Part shown: in pieces, positions 48,311-59,883 of the stretch
Layout of the letters: the number at the start of each line of letters is the position of its first letter
How positions within the stretch are numbered: the stretch's first letter is position 1
Notes under the pieces: generated by a model
Told to the model about the DNA's origin: nothing
What the model saw: only the letters and a program-made list of their open reading frames with translations
Database searches by the model: none
Assembly: GCA_019614645.1 (NCBI GenBank)
Contig: JABWDB010000002.1
Location: forward strand, 28,695,501-28,759,500
Length of the DNA: 64,000 bases
From: Stratiolaelaps scimitus
Taxonomy: Eukaryota > Arthropoda > Arachnida > Mesostigmata > Laelapidae
Reading direction: 5' to 3'
Program-made: the position numbers and the translations under genes

Positions 48311-50338
48311 ATGATACAGATACTTATGCTGGCGTCACTGCTGGCATCCGTCTCATGCCAAGGGTATATAATAGTTCGGGTACCTTTGCCACCAGCTCCG
48401 TCAACCCGAGTTAGAAGACCAACTGATACCACACCACGAGTTAGCCTGTTCCCAACGCCAGCTGTGATTTGTGAGCCTGCGCCGTTTACACAGCCATCGA
48501 GAGCAATACGGGTGCAGTTTCCACCTTCCAATGGAAGAGATACGCAATATGGTTTGTCAGGTGTCGTGGGGCCACTCCCCAGCTTCACGCAACACTCCTA
48601 TTCAGATCCATATTGGCCCGACCCTAATCGTGGTAACGCCCTATGGGAGGAGCAACTAGCAAGACTCGTATACGTATCGAATACAAAACGTGACTTCCCT
48701 TTCATCGTGTATGACGTCGAAGGTTGTCTTCGGAATGTGCCAAAGCAGGAAAGTGCTAGAATAAGTTTTGTTATTGGACAAGTCTCAGTGAACAACATTA
48801 CTGGAACTCTGGCTTTGTATGGACGCTGGAAAGATGTTATTGCTTTAAGGTGCCCATCAATGAGTTGCTCTTCGCAAAACGAAACCGAGAAACATGTCAA
48901 TTATGAGCTATCGAAAACTACAGATTCTATAACCTTTGTCCGCGCCCTGTACAGTCAGATCATTGCCACAGCGCTGTGGAATTCTTCATGCGGACCCAGT
49001 TCTCACTACAGCAAAACTACAATTTGCTTCAATCGTAATAATACGAAAGTGTATAGTGATGACGTCAACTATGGACCAGCAGCTAGATATAGCTCGGTGA
49101 ACATTCGGAACACGACAAGACGCATTCAGGCAGTAAAAGTTTCATTAGACTCAATCCAAGCACATCGGGGGAAAATTCATCTCGTGTGGACCACCTCTGA
49201 TAACCTCAACTTTTCATTAGTGCTCTACGAAGTGCACAAAACTTCAGCAGAACTTGGTGCATACATGTTAAGTACAATACATTCTGAACCCGTGCAACGC
49301 TATTTGCCCCGAAGATTGACACCAATTAAGAAGATATTTTGTACTCAAGTGTGGCTTCTTCTAGCTATTTCAGTCACCGTGTTCATGCTTGGAGACAGTT
49401 TTCATACTCATCCCGCCAAGTACGGGGTTTTCCCAATGAACGTTTGTATGTTGCCAGCCGCACTTGTATCCGCATTTGCTATAGTAGTCTTGCGAGGGGC
49501 TTTGTGGAGTTTCATGAAGGATGACTTAAAAGACAGACAACTTGGCTATCCTTTACTCAATCCGGTGTTACTCGGAGGTGACATGCGCTATGGCCACGAG
49601 GGGCCCGAAAGTGTCCATGGACTTAGATTCCCAATGATTCCATCTGATATATACTCTTTGCTAGTTATTGACGACAAGACGTCTGTATCGTCACCAGACA
49701 CGCTTGTGGCCCGTACAGTAACTACCTCGTCACACATTTTTCTTCAGCTTCGTGAGCATGGACTTATTAAAAAAGTCGTACGTATGCACTATTGTCTAAA
49801 CTGGAGGACCAGTATCATTGATAAGAGCGCGATTACATATTTTGACATACACGAAGCATTTTTCTTATTCCTGTTGGCAATGGCAATTGCCAGTGGAACT
49901 GTTCTATTGGAAGTAAATTACAAAACCATTCACAGGATAAATGCACGTTTTTGCTTAGTTCAACCAGATCAAGAACATTGTCGTGAAGAAGTCGTAGTGT
50001 TTCCGGTTAAGGAACCAACATTGAAAACTTCCACATCAAGTGCCTTATCTTCAAATAATACAGATCCCATGAAACCGTGCAGAGCAAAATTGCCACCCCA
50101 GGAACTTATCAAAGCTCCTTCTGACAAAAGAAAATGGTCTCTGGCAAGTTTCTCTTCAAGAAATAGTGAAAGCGTTCATCTGTTTGAAGAAACACGTTCT
50201 TCATCTGACGGGCACACAGACACGAATGAAAACATATTAAATCTCGTTAGAGGCGAAGTGTTTGGCAAAAAGGATTCAATAAAAACGACTAAAAGTTCAG
50301 GACCACCAGGGAGAGTTACGAAGAAAAACAGTAACTAA
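48311..50338 (+). CDS. Intronless ionotropic-receptor-like membrane protein (675 aa)
   Basis: A single uninterrupted reading frame far longer than any other here. Residues 1-16 form a signal peptide (cleavage plausible after SVSC). Residues about 17-340 are an ectodomain with N-glycosylation sequons near 162, 190, 224, 243, 267 and 300 and several cysteines. Hydrophobic segments lie at about 346-362, 377-399 and 515-535, followed by a polar, serine-rich cytoplasmic tail. Two segments, a soluble stretch of about 115 residues, then a last segment (EAFFLFLLAMAIASG.. LLEV) is the order of M1, M3, S2 and M4 in arthropod ionotropic receptors, and the last segment resembles their M4. If so, it would be a chemosensory or divergent ligand-gated channel. 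The span between the first two segments is only about 15 residues, short for a normal pore loop. The reading frame and topology are seen directly; family membership is inference and another membrane family is possible. The start is the first ATG, just before the signal peptide. No frameshifts or stops are seen. Confidence 0.88.
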   Translation: MIQILMLASLLASVSCQGYIIVRVPLPPAPSTRVRRPTDTTPRVSLFPTPAVICEPAPFTQPSRAIRVQFPPSNGRDTQYGLSGVVGPLPSFTQHSYSDPYWPDPNRGNALWEEQLARLVYVSNTKRDFPFIVYDVEGCLRNVPKQESARISFVIGQVSVNNITGTLALYGRWKDVIALRCPSMSCSSQNETEKHVNYELSKTTDSITFVRALYSQIIATALWNSSCGPSSHYSKTTICFNRNNTKVYSDDVNYGPAARYSSVNIRNTTRRIQAVKVSLDSIQAHRGKIHLVWTTSDNLNFSLVLYEVHKTSAELGAYMLSTIHSEPVQRYLPRRLTPIKKIFCTQVWLLLAISVTVFMLGDSFHTHPAKYGVFPMNVCMLPAALVSAFAIVVLRGALWSFMKDDLKDRQLGYPLLNPVLLGGDMRYGHEGPESVHGLRFPMIPSDIYSLLVIDDKTSVSSPDTLVARTVTTSSHIFLQLREHGLIKKVVRMHYCLNWRTSIIDKSAITYFDIHEAFFLFLLAMAIASGTVLLEVNYKTIHRINARFCLVQPDQEHCREEVVVFPVKEPTLKTSTSSALSSNNTDPMKPCRAKLPPQELIKAPSDKRKWSLASFSSRNSESVHLFEETRSSSDGHTDTNENILNLVRGEVFGKKDSIKTTKSSGPPGRVTKKNSN

Positions 50339-50436
50339 GAATACTTTCTTAGCATTCTTAGTACATTCTCTTTTTTTGTGTATTTATATATCTACCAAGA
50401 ACTCTAAAGTGTAAATGGTCAGCAAATTTAAATACA

Positions 50437-50442
50437 AATAAA
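50437..50442 (+). terminator. Poly(A) signal AATAAA of the receptor-like gene
   Basis: Canonical AATAAA about 100 bases after the stop codon at 50338, followed by a T-rich stretch. It supports an expressed, polyadenylated single-exon transcript. Confidence 0.6.
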
Positions 50443-50654
50443 AGTATTTCATTTTATTGAGTTGTTTCGTAATTTGTCTATTTGAACTAAGCCACCATTT
50501 AGCTCTGTCAAGCATTTATCCACAGTGCGAGTTGTCTACACCTAAGTTTACGAATATCAATCCTCAATGGAGCAGTTATAGACACGTGCTTAAATTTTAT
50601 TTCGAGAATATCTGTGTGATAGAATTTTATATATAGTCCAAATATATAAAATAA

Positions 50655-50826
50655 TTAGTGACGCAGCTGGGGACAGCATGTCAGGCGGAGGCTGTTGCAT
50701 TGCCTCTCTGCCTCTGCCTCACAGCGAGGGAAAGGCGCAGTAGAAGGAAGGACCCTGCGCTCTTGTCCCCGATGGCGCGGGCCAGTCTGTGGTAGACCCC
50801 TCCGAGGAGACTTTTCGAGGAGAAAA
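50655..50826 (-). mobile_element. Third fragment of the HGLSC-type retroelement (terminal block only)
   Basis: The minus strand encodes a stretch with GDKSAGSFLLLRLSLAV and QRGNATASA, matching the final block at 61010-61130. The DNA also matches 61016-61120 (both contain a shared 'attgcctctctg' core). A small duplication makes RQRQRGN out of QRGN. It abuts the LINE at 50831. Confidence 0.6.
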
Positions 50827-50830
50827 ACAC

Positions 50831-52230
50831 GATACAAAACAATACAAATACACCTTTATTAACCAAAAGGGGTGGTACAGAGATTAGTAAAGAAATTACA
50901 TAAATTGGTAGAAACGAAGTGAATTTTTACAATTGTGGTAATGGCAGATGTCCACTTCCTGAGTCTCGTATGAGATGTGCGACTCTCCAGGAGAACAAAT
51001 TATTTAGCTTTTCGGTGCGTGCTACTGACGCAGTGCGCACTGTACGTTCACTGCGCAGAGGGTTTGGACGAAATTCAATGAAATGTTTGACAGAACTATT
51101 TGGTCTTAGTCGCTGAAACAAGCGTAGGTCAGCAGTATCTAATATGGTCATTAGGGAGGGAAGCTTCACTACTTCCTTCGGAACATCACAACGCAGACTG
51201 ACTCTTCGGATGAACCTCGATTGCATCCTTTCAAGCGCTAGGATATGTTTTTTGAGATAGGGCCTCCAAACTGGAGAGCAGTAAAGAAATTTTGGAATGA
51301 CAAGGCTCTTATAGAGCGCAAGATAGAAATCGACATTTTTGATAATAAAACATCCAAATATTGTGTTACATATTAATGAGGCAGACCGAACTACCTCTGT
51401 CACATGTAGATCAAAAACTAGGGAGGAAGTCACTATGACACCCAGATCCCGCATGGAGCTTTCACATTTGAAAACATCACCATTGATTGTGTATTCATTT
51501 TTGTAAGTAGAAGTGCACAGAACTGCGCATTTCGGAATGGGGATCAACATGTCGTTCTTACAACACCACTGTTCAACAGTGGTAATGGCTGATTAAAGGA
51601 GGAGTCTGTCCTCAGCACTCCGTACTGGTGCATACAATTTTAAATCATCAGCATAGAACTTGTGTTTTGCACCGCCTGGAAAACTATTTTTGAGATCTAA
51701 CACAAAGATACAGAATAAAAGTGGGCCCACGCACGAACCCTGAGGTACCCCAGATGGGCACCGATCATACGTGCTAAGAGTATTGTTTATTTTTACGCAG
51801 AACTTTTTATCCGTTAGATAGCTTCGGATCCCCTCAACACTATGTGGATCTACTTTGAGAGATAAAAGTTTGGAGATTAAAAGGCTATGATTTGCGCGGT
51901 CGAATGCTTTGGAAAAATCAAAGTAAATGCAATCATAGTTGACTCTCGCGTTCTGAAATAGAGCCAAGTCATGGGCCATTTCAATCAGCTGGGTTTCGGT
52001 CGACTTTCCTTTGGTAAAACCGTGTTGTTCGCTGTCAAGAGGTCATTTATGGAGAGGTATGAGTAAATGTGATCTATGAGTATCTTCTCAAAAATGAGGC
52101 ACGCTATGGACCCCTGGGCTACAGGTCTATAGTTACCTACATAACTCTTGTCTTTCGCTTTATAAGCATGAAAATAGCTCCTATTAGATATAGTGTGTTC
52201 TGAGTTCACATGCAGTCAAATATTCAGTCG
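50831..52230 (-). mobile_element. CR1/Jockey-like LINE, 5'-truncated, nearly intact reverse transcriptase
   Basis: The minus strand carries most of a reverse-transcriptase domain in order: NYRPVAQGS, HGFTKGKSTETQ, YFDFSKAFDRANHS, SGVPQGSCVGPLLF, FYADDLKLY, then RDLGV, LYKSLVIPKFLYCSPVW and the thumb region with LERMQSRF. The catalytic YADD is present. Damage is light: one frameshift near 52010 and one in-frame TAA at 51594 (between DRLLL and SAITT). The endonuclease half is missing. The 3' end, with the 'cacctttattaac' motif and an AT-rich tail, lies at about 50831. It is the best-preserved LINE of the window. Clade assignment rests on motif style. Confidence 0.85.
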
Positions 52231-52991
52231 GTGATGTACATGCGCACCTCATCCCTATACAAGCATTTGCAATAATGCGTAATAAAAAATTTGTACGAAA
52301 ATATCTTCCAAATAGTTGTGCTTATTTTGCCTAGGTGCCTTACAAGACTTGCTCGCGTCAATACCTACATATTGTGAATGCATGTTATCGGCAAATCTCC
52401 AGGAAAATAGCTTGATCGAAGAAGGTTACGAAGCGTGTCACCATCATTATCATTAAAACAATCCATTCATTTCATCACTGGTTTTGAATGCGAGCGTAAA
52501 TGATTATTATTTGAAACATTATTTTTAAATGAATGAACTATATGTATGTGTACTATATATATACGCGCAATTGGAAGGAGAAAAAATTATCTTATTTATT
52601 TGTGAAAAAGAATAGATTTATGAGTAGCAATAATGTTAGTCATAGAGCGTTTGCTGAACTTCTGAGAACTAACGGGTATGCGGTAATATCGATTTAAGGC
52701 CCGAACATGATCGAGATCATCAAGGCAGAACGTATGTACGAGGAAACCACACGGACAGTAAGCCTTACGGTGTTGTTCTGGGCAAACCCAGCCTATTTGA
52801 CGTACGGCACGGTAGGGTCCCGTTACAGGTTGAATGCAAATGGTAGTCAGTCAATCAATCACGTGAACTTTTGCTTCATCTCTCTTTCGCTTCCTTATGT
52901 GCTATTTTTGTGCTGTACATAGTCAGTAAGGATCGGTAAAACAACTTTCCCCCAAAACCCCCCATATCCGAGATTGAACCAGGTTCTTGCC

Positions 52992-53015
52992 ATATATATA
53001 TATATATATATATAT
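52992..53015. repeat. (AT)12 microsatellite at a LINE 3' end
   Basis: Lies directly beside the tail of the LINE copy that starts at 53022. Confidence 0.95.
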
Positions 53016-53021
53016 TTTTCA

Positions 53022-53565
53022 ATTCAATTCAAAAACACCTTTATTAACAAAATGGGGTTATACATTTGGTGTACAAAAATTAGTTAGTGCGTAGTATATG
53101 CATGAGTGTCTCTGAGCATTCGTGTCGCTCGAAAAGAAAACATATTATTGACTCTTTCGGTCCTGGCGATTTGTACTGATGATGTGGTTTGTCCACTCCG
53201 CAGATTATTTTGTCTGACATTAAAATATTTATAATACGAGTTTGAAGATAGTAACCTTTTGTAAAATCGCATATCTGCCTGTTTGTGTAGGTCAGTAGTC
53301 GGAGGTAAGGTAAGAGTCGAGCGATCGATTCCACATCTAAGCGAGACGCGTGTTAAGAACTTTGATTGAACTCGCTCCATAGCGTCTAAATGTTTCTTAA
53401 GATATGGTCGTCAAACTTCACAGCAGTATGTAAATTTCGGTATAACTAAGCTCTTATAGAGTTGCATATAAAGTTCCGGCTTTTTCACAATAAAACAACG
53501 AAATAATGTGTTACAAACTAATGTTGCGGACTGAATGACTTGTGTAATATGAAGGTTAAAATCCA
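53022..53565 (-). mobile_element. Second copy of the CR1-like LINE (3' end only)
   Basis: Minus strand reads LYKSLVIPKFTYC, RPYLKKHLDAMERVQSKF and FNVRQNNLRSGQT, closely matching the thumb and C-terminus of the copy at 50831-52230. There is one in-frame TGA where that copy has tryptophan. The 3' end shows 'acacctttattaac' and a tail of GAATT repeats (53022-53036), next to a TA microsatellite. Strongly 5'-truncated, as is typical of LINE insertions. Confidence 0.8.
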
Positions 53566-56500
53566 AGTCCGGTGTTGGTGTCTCTTACGTTTTTCAGAGA
53601 GATGGACATATACCACGCTCTTCACTAAAATACTTATGAAACTTTTACACCCGCCCTGTTTCAGTCGAAGCAATTCATTGTCCGCGCTGATTTTCGAAGG
53701 TCCTTATGTTCTCGAAGTGCCTCTGGTTCTCACGAATCTCTTGCAAAGGCGAACATTTTTTTAGAACATCGGTATAACGTCCCATGTCTGGATAAAGAAA
53801 TCTAACCGCAGTGAAGCCGCTGGATGTCGAAACAATAGCTGAGTAGTCCATATAGAAGCTGAACTTTACTGTGTAGACGCCAGCTTCTGCAAACTAGAAA
53901 ATCCGACCAGGCACATCACACTATTTCGTGCCAACTCAGTAAGGCGCTTCTACACCTACGTAACCGTTATCACTGAACACAACTACCGCATTCATGTTGT
54001 AAGATAGAATTTGTTTGGGTCGCCTTTTGCATAGGCTCATACTACTTTTCGTTCCACCCTTTCCCATATAATAAATTGTACCTTCAGCGACTGAAGAGAT
54101 CTATGCAGCTTGGAAGACCACGCAGCTCTGTTCCTTGGGCGACAAAGAGTTGCTAGTCCGTGCTCAGTTAAGGAGTCTCCTAAGGTGGTCACCAAAGTTA
54201 ACGCATCCGTTCCTAAAGCCTAAATAGTGCACAATACCGACGCCCGCCTCATCAGCTAGCCTCTCTGAATGATGTTTTGTACCAGGGTCCTAACTTGTTG
54301 CCTAAACGCACATTAGCCTGATTTGCACTAATAAAGCGAAGCACCGTCCCACAAAGGCAGAAATTAGCCATTATTTCAATAACTTCTTATTTCTAAAGGG
54401 ACCAAGTCGTCTTAGATTGCAGCACCGTCTCCAAAGGCCTATATGGGTGCGACATCTTGAACAATATCTTCTGTTCTCCCCTAAAAAATAGACCACCAAT
54501 GTAAATAATTATCGCCGTGTATGGGCAACAACGATTCATCATCTGACAACCGTAACTAACCCTATTTTTTTCTGCTTATGAGGGTTTTTGAGGAATGCAT
54601 TATGTACAAGCTTTACTTAGTCAGTAAAATTCTAATATTGTAAAACTTACCGTTAAGTTATTCGCCTTACGACGACCACAAAAGTACTCCCGAATAAAAC
54701 GATAGCAGTTGTTGGCTTTGGGTGTTGAGTATGAAGTGAAAGGGGATGCACTCTTCTGCAAGAGTATAGTGTAACGACAAATAGGCCGGCATATTGATAT
54801 ATGAATGTGCATGGTGACCTCATTCTCTAGTTGGTGAGAATTAGAGCATAATAAAGGAATTTGAATTGAAAGGTTCCTATCTTTTTGTTATCATGTCAGC
54901 TTATTTGACATGCTCTTGCAGAAGATTTGTGGGACTAGACTTTTACTAAAAAAATTGAACCGGAAACAAATAATTATAGACGCTTAAGTCAGTTAGCGAA
55001 AGGGATGGGAAACGGTTAATGGTGTCCCTGCAGCTTATCAAGCATTTCGATGTAAAGTGAACGCCAATTTCCTCAACATACAAATTTTGATGTTTTTGAT
55101 TGTCATTTAACTACTTAAATCACATGTATATTGTACACACAGTTAGTAGAACACACGTGAGATCAAAGAACATGCAAAAGCACCTATGGGAACATTAAGA
55201 AAGTTGGGAGAATGCCAAGGGGTTCGCTCTTGTGTAAACCGGTGACATTATTTTTGATAATCACCCATTCTCAATGAATCACACCTAGAGGCTGAGTTCA
55301 ACTAATCAACTCTTCCATGATGGTGAATGGAGATGCTGTTTTTGTAGGTGATAGCTTTTGCAACAATGGGTTTTTAAAACCATGTTATTCTTCTTCCTTT
55401 TTACCATTACGTCGCGCGTACAGTGCAACATGTGTCGAATGGGCTGCAACTGTATTCGTTATCAATAGAGAGGGACCAATGTAATGTAGAAACGCCAGAA
55501 TAGTTTTAGTCAGATTTTATGTACGCTATATGTTGGCCCACATTGGGCCATATTTGCAACGTGTATTACTGAAAGTACTTTGTTTGAATCAAATTAACTA
55601 TGATGTCTCACTCAGTTAAATGCTGTTGTATATATGAGAGCAGAAACAGTATCAATACGCTTTCGGGCGGCTCCGCCTGCGTTCAAATCAAGTAACTTCT
55701 AATTAGTGGAAACAGGATATCACTGTGGTATCAAAAGTCATTCGGACGATCACGGGTATTTGGCGGTATGAAGTTTCGCTTTGGTTGGACCTACCAAATG
55801 CCTCGAACTATCGCAGCCGCAAGGGTGTTCTAAAACAGATCCAGCACAACACAGGTCCAGTGAGATCTTCCAGCATAACGCGGGTGGCCGCAGCTAGGCA
55901 TCGCTGGCAACAGTACTATGTATTCTTAAGTTTTAACTATGTATTTTTAAGTTTTAACTTAAGTTTTATTTCATGAGACAATTTTGCAAATCAAAGTCCT
56001 GCGGATGCAGAAATAACTAAACGAATAATAGTATATTTAAAAGCGTGTGAAAAAATAAAGTACTGTCAAGTTGGGTATAACCGACCCGCAATTCAATTCA
56101 ATTCGAAACCAATATATGGGATAGTAAATCTAATAATATAAATACAATAGAAGCCCTCCCCATATCTAGTTGATATTTAACTCTGTAGCGTTGTCTTACT
56201 GTAGAATTCCGTAAAAACTAAGATGAAGGTTGATATTAGGAACGAGTCAATATAAAAGTATATGTTGCTTCACTCCTCGGAAAAAGAAACGTACCCCACA
56301 AAGTTGATGCTATAAGAATGGTACTTTTTTGCAGCATGCTTCACACGAGATGACTGGCATCCCTGAATAGCGAGTATTAAGATCGAATCACGAAGCTTTG
56401 TTTTATGCTGGTTATATAAGGTATGTCCAGAAGATTCGGAGAACGTTGGTAAACAGGCAGTTCACACAGTCGATGGCTAGGTGCATATAGTCGAGTTACG

Positions 56501-59122
56501 TCTTGGCATTCATGAGTCTTCCCCGGAGTACGGCATCCGTTCGTCGGACAACTAGGAACATAGGTAAGTGTCCAACTTCTCCAAGAAAGTCATTTCAGCT
56601 AAGCAAACCAAAAGAAGAGGTGCAAGGCTGTCCTTTTCGATGCAACGAAGGCGCCCGCTCTAGCAATCCGAATGGAAGGAAGGCTGTAGCAAAAGCGGAT
56701 GAACCTGGTGATGAACGTGACACATGGTATATCTCTCTGTCTAGATCAGAGAGGACTACGAGAGCAGCGGTCAAGAAGCCACTCAAATGACTCTAATGCC
56801 AAACTAAACCAACACTCCTAGAACAGCAGCGTGGGCAGGGTGAATTAGAATGTTGAAGACGTTAAGAACATATTGTCTCTTTCACGGACAAATTGCCATT
56901 ATGGGCGCGATAAAGTGTTTAACACCGAAGTGCACACAGCAAAGCCTCTTCGAGTGCTTAAAGGAACAAGGCGTAGATGATGTTAAAAGGGAAAAGCACT
57001 TTGTTGCGGGACTTAAATAGAGAAATAGAAGCTTAAAGTATCAAGAAATTGGAAGGAATTTGCCATGAATTCTGGCACCAAGCAGCAAAATTCCCTGATT
57101 CTTCCATGACACCGAGGTTCTTCACAACACGTTAGTTGAAGAATGGGTTGGGCTTTCTAATAAAGAAAACACATAGTGCAGCTGCTACGTTTAAATGGCT
57201 GTTTAAATCCTAGGCGACCAACAAGTGATACATGAAACTCACATGAAAGTCTCGACGAAACCTTGGAGTAACCTCTTATGTACCGGCCTTGCAGTACAAA
57301 CAAGGCTGCAAGCGACACAAGGGAGAGACTTCAGACTAGGTAACGTGCTTTGCCTCTACCTTAACGCTCTGTACTCCAACGCACCACCAGCAATCCGTTG
57401 TGGCTGTACTCTGGCGTTGAAGCAGGGCGAGGAGGTCGGAGGGGATGGTGAAGCGGTTCTCTCCGTATGCCTTCGTAATCTGACTCTTCTCCTCTTTCTC
57501 CCTCAGTGAATTCTCTCTTTTCGTGCAACGACTTGAGTTGCCCTGTTGTGTTGATGCTTCGCTTACTATTGGTGGACTGCATCCGGCCGACGTTGCTGCG
57601 GTTCGGGGTTGTGGTCACAGCATACGCGTAAAGGGAAAGCTATTCGTCCGCGTCTCCTGTCCTGATCGCGTTCTTGCCACGATGTCCTCCAATCTGCCCT
57701 CGACAACGTGTTTGCCTTTGAGCAACTCGCATTAAAAGTTTGCTTTCCCTCATCCCAACATGTACTTCAGCCTTTCTGTCGCGGTGTCTCTGGTTGCCTC
57801 TCATGCTTCTACTCTTACTCGCTGCTTCGGAGAACTCGCTTAGTTGTTAGGGGTTCTATGAGTGGACGAGGTAGACACCGCATTAGACCCGGTGCCCGCT
57901 TGTTGTGATTTAACTAAAATAAATCAACAGTCATTCCTCTGATGAACGAAATTGCGCTGTAGAACCAAATCAAAATCGTTACGTGTACTTCCGGTTATAC
58001 GATATAAATTTTGGAAAAAATGTCCCAACTAGACAATTCAAAACCAACACACGAAAGAGTCGAAGGGTTCGCGGAGAACTAGTATAATTTACCGGTTACA
58101 ATTGATAGTATAATATAATAATGCTAATAATCGGAACCAGCGCCAATGATAAAACCTCTGACCATTAGTGCTTTGATTCAACTTAGATTAGTGAGTATTT
58201 TATTGTATGCAGGTCTTATTATGAAACTCATTGGTACCCACTTTCGCAGTTTAACTTGCATTTACATATCGGGGATGTATCGGGATCGCCGCTCCACACT
58301 AGCGGAATCGTTAAGAACCAACTTTGGGCAGCTTGTCCAGAGCTCGGCTGCATACCTTGTGTTTTAGAGAAAGACAACATTGTAAAGGGCGCTGGGCCAG
58401 GGATGCTCTTGTGGAAGAGGCATGAGTTTGTTATTCTGGATAATTCTGAAAGGAGCTCTGCAACGTAGACGTTGCCGGAGAGAGTATCATCTAGGTGACC
58501 CTGAGGAGTAATGTGCTGTAAGTGATCGATACAGTAGACTCATACAAATTAGAAATAAAATATGATTGATAAGGAGTGCAGATATCGGAGACCAGATAAT
58601 GTTTTATTTTACATACTTGTGCAAAGTTATAAAGGTGAAAAACTTTCAAGTTTGTGCTAATAACAGTTTTACATTCTCAGCCTTACTGTGTCAAATATTT
58701 AACACGACACGCAATGTCGTCCCGTACCGCGCGTTCCACAAATATATATTAATATATTTTGTCATAGGTGCTACACATTAGGGCAATCAAACAGATCGAA
58801 TTATACCATGGACAGCATTGCAAGGTTTGATTGTGAGGTACACATTTAAGAATGGACTTTTGATTTAGCGGACTGAGCATTCGGTGTACAATACAAAGAC
58901 TTAATTATGCCGATTGGTTATATACTAAACGCATCACATATTTCACTCTCAAAATTTAGCTTCAGCTTGGTTGTTTCAGTAAGCTTAAAAATTCTACCAG
59001 AAAGGTTTTGTTGTTGTCTGTGCACTATTCTCACTATTTGTCGTTGTTTTGCGCACCAGAGCAAACACACGTCGTGCACTCACGTCAGGCGTAAGCCTTC
59101 CAGTTAAATGAAAAACATTCGT
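53566..59122. other. No gene seen
   Basis: Only chance frames. A tandem duplication at 55917 and a moderately GC-rich patch at 57.4-57.9 kb. Confidence 0.5.
55917..55958. repeat. Tandem duplication of 21 bp
   Basis: 55917-55937 and 55938-55958 differ at one base. Confidence 0.9.
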
Positions 59123-59883
59123 TCAGTCGGAATCAATCTCCTCAATTTCTACTTCATCAGTTGATGTTGACTCGATAACGGCTACTTTCGCTTTAAGTAC
59201 TTTACCAAAAGCGTCTTCTTCACCTTCGTCCTCATCCGGAACAAATTTCTCACTGAGAGTTGTCTCCATAGCTGTTGAGGAGAACATCGTTCTTCTGATA
59301 AGGACGCAATCATTGATAACGTTCCATTGTTCCTGGGGCAGGTTTTTCGGCCGTATCTTAAAATAATAGGGCAATATTTCTTTGACTAGAACACGCATTG
59401 AGGCTCCTTGAATGAAGAATTGGTGACGTACCTGATCTAATCGATTTTGGACTTGTTTCCTATCAAATGACGGCTTTTTAAATGTGCCAAAGTGAGTTTT
59501 ACCTTTTGGCTTCTCTAAATGGAACATCAGGCCTCGTAAAGTAGCGGAGACTTCCAATGAGTTCATAGCTCCCGTAGGATCCCATTCAGAGCCAAAATAG
59601 TCTCCTAGTGAAAACCACTCAAGGCAATTAGCTGCAGACTCAATGCTACCGTAGAAATTTGAGGCATTGTTATGCAGCATCCTTATAAATAACTCTTGTG
59701 ATACACAGGTTCGATCGAAAATTCCTTCTGGGTTCTCCTTAAGAGGTGGTTTCTCCAGGTGTTTCAAATGCGGGGACAAAGTTTGCTGGGCAACGCTTCC
59801 TTCTCTCTTTGCGTATAAGATCTTTCCCAATGAATGAAAGAGGTACAACGAACTGTCTCTTAGCGTATCTCCTAGTTTTTCCT
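59123..59883 (-). other. RAD17: RAD17 terminal exon (C-terminal domain and acidic tail)
   Basis: 761 bases from acceptor TTTCTTTGCAG| to the stop at 59123. The junction reads through EEKLGDTLRDSS into LYLFHSLGKILYAKR, so the coding part starts upstream of the first in-frame methionine at 59848. The long middle part is poorly conserved, as is usual for RAD17 C-termini. No AATAAA is visible just downstream. Confidence 0.88.

Noticed and set aside
48274..48900. Minus-strand frames opposite the receptor-like gene
   Set aside because: Shadows of the 675-codon gene on the other strand.
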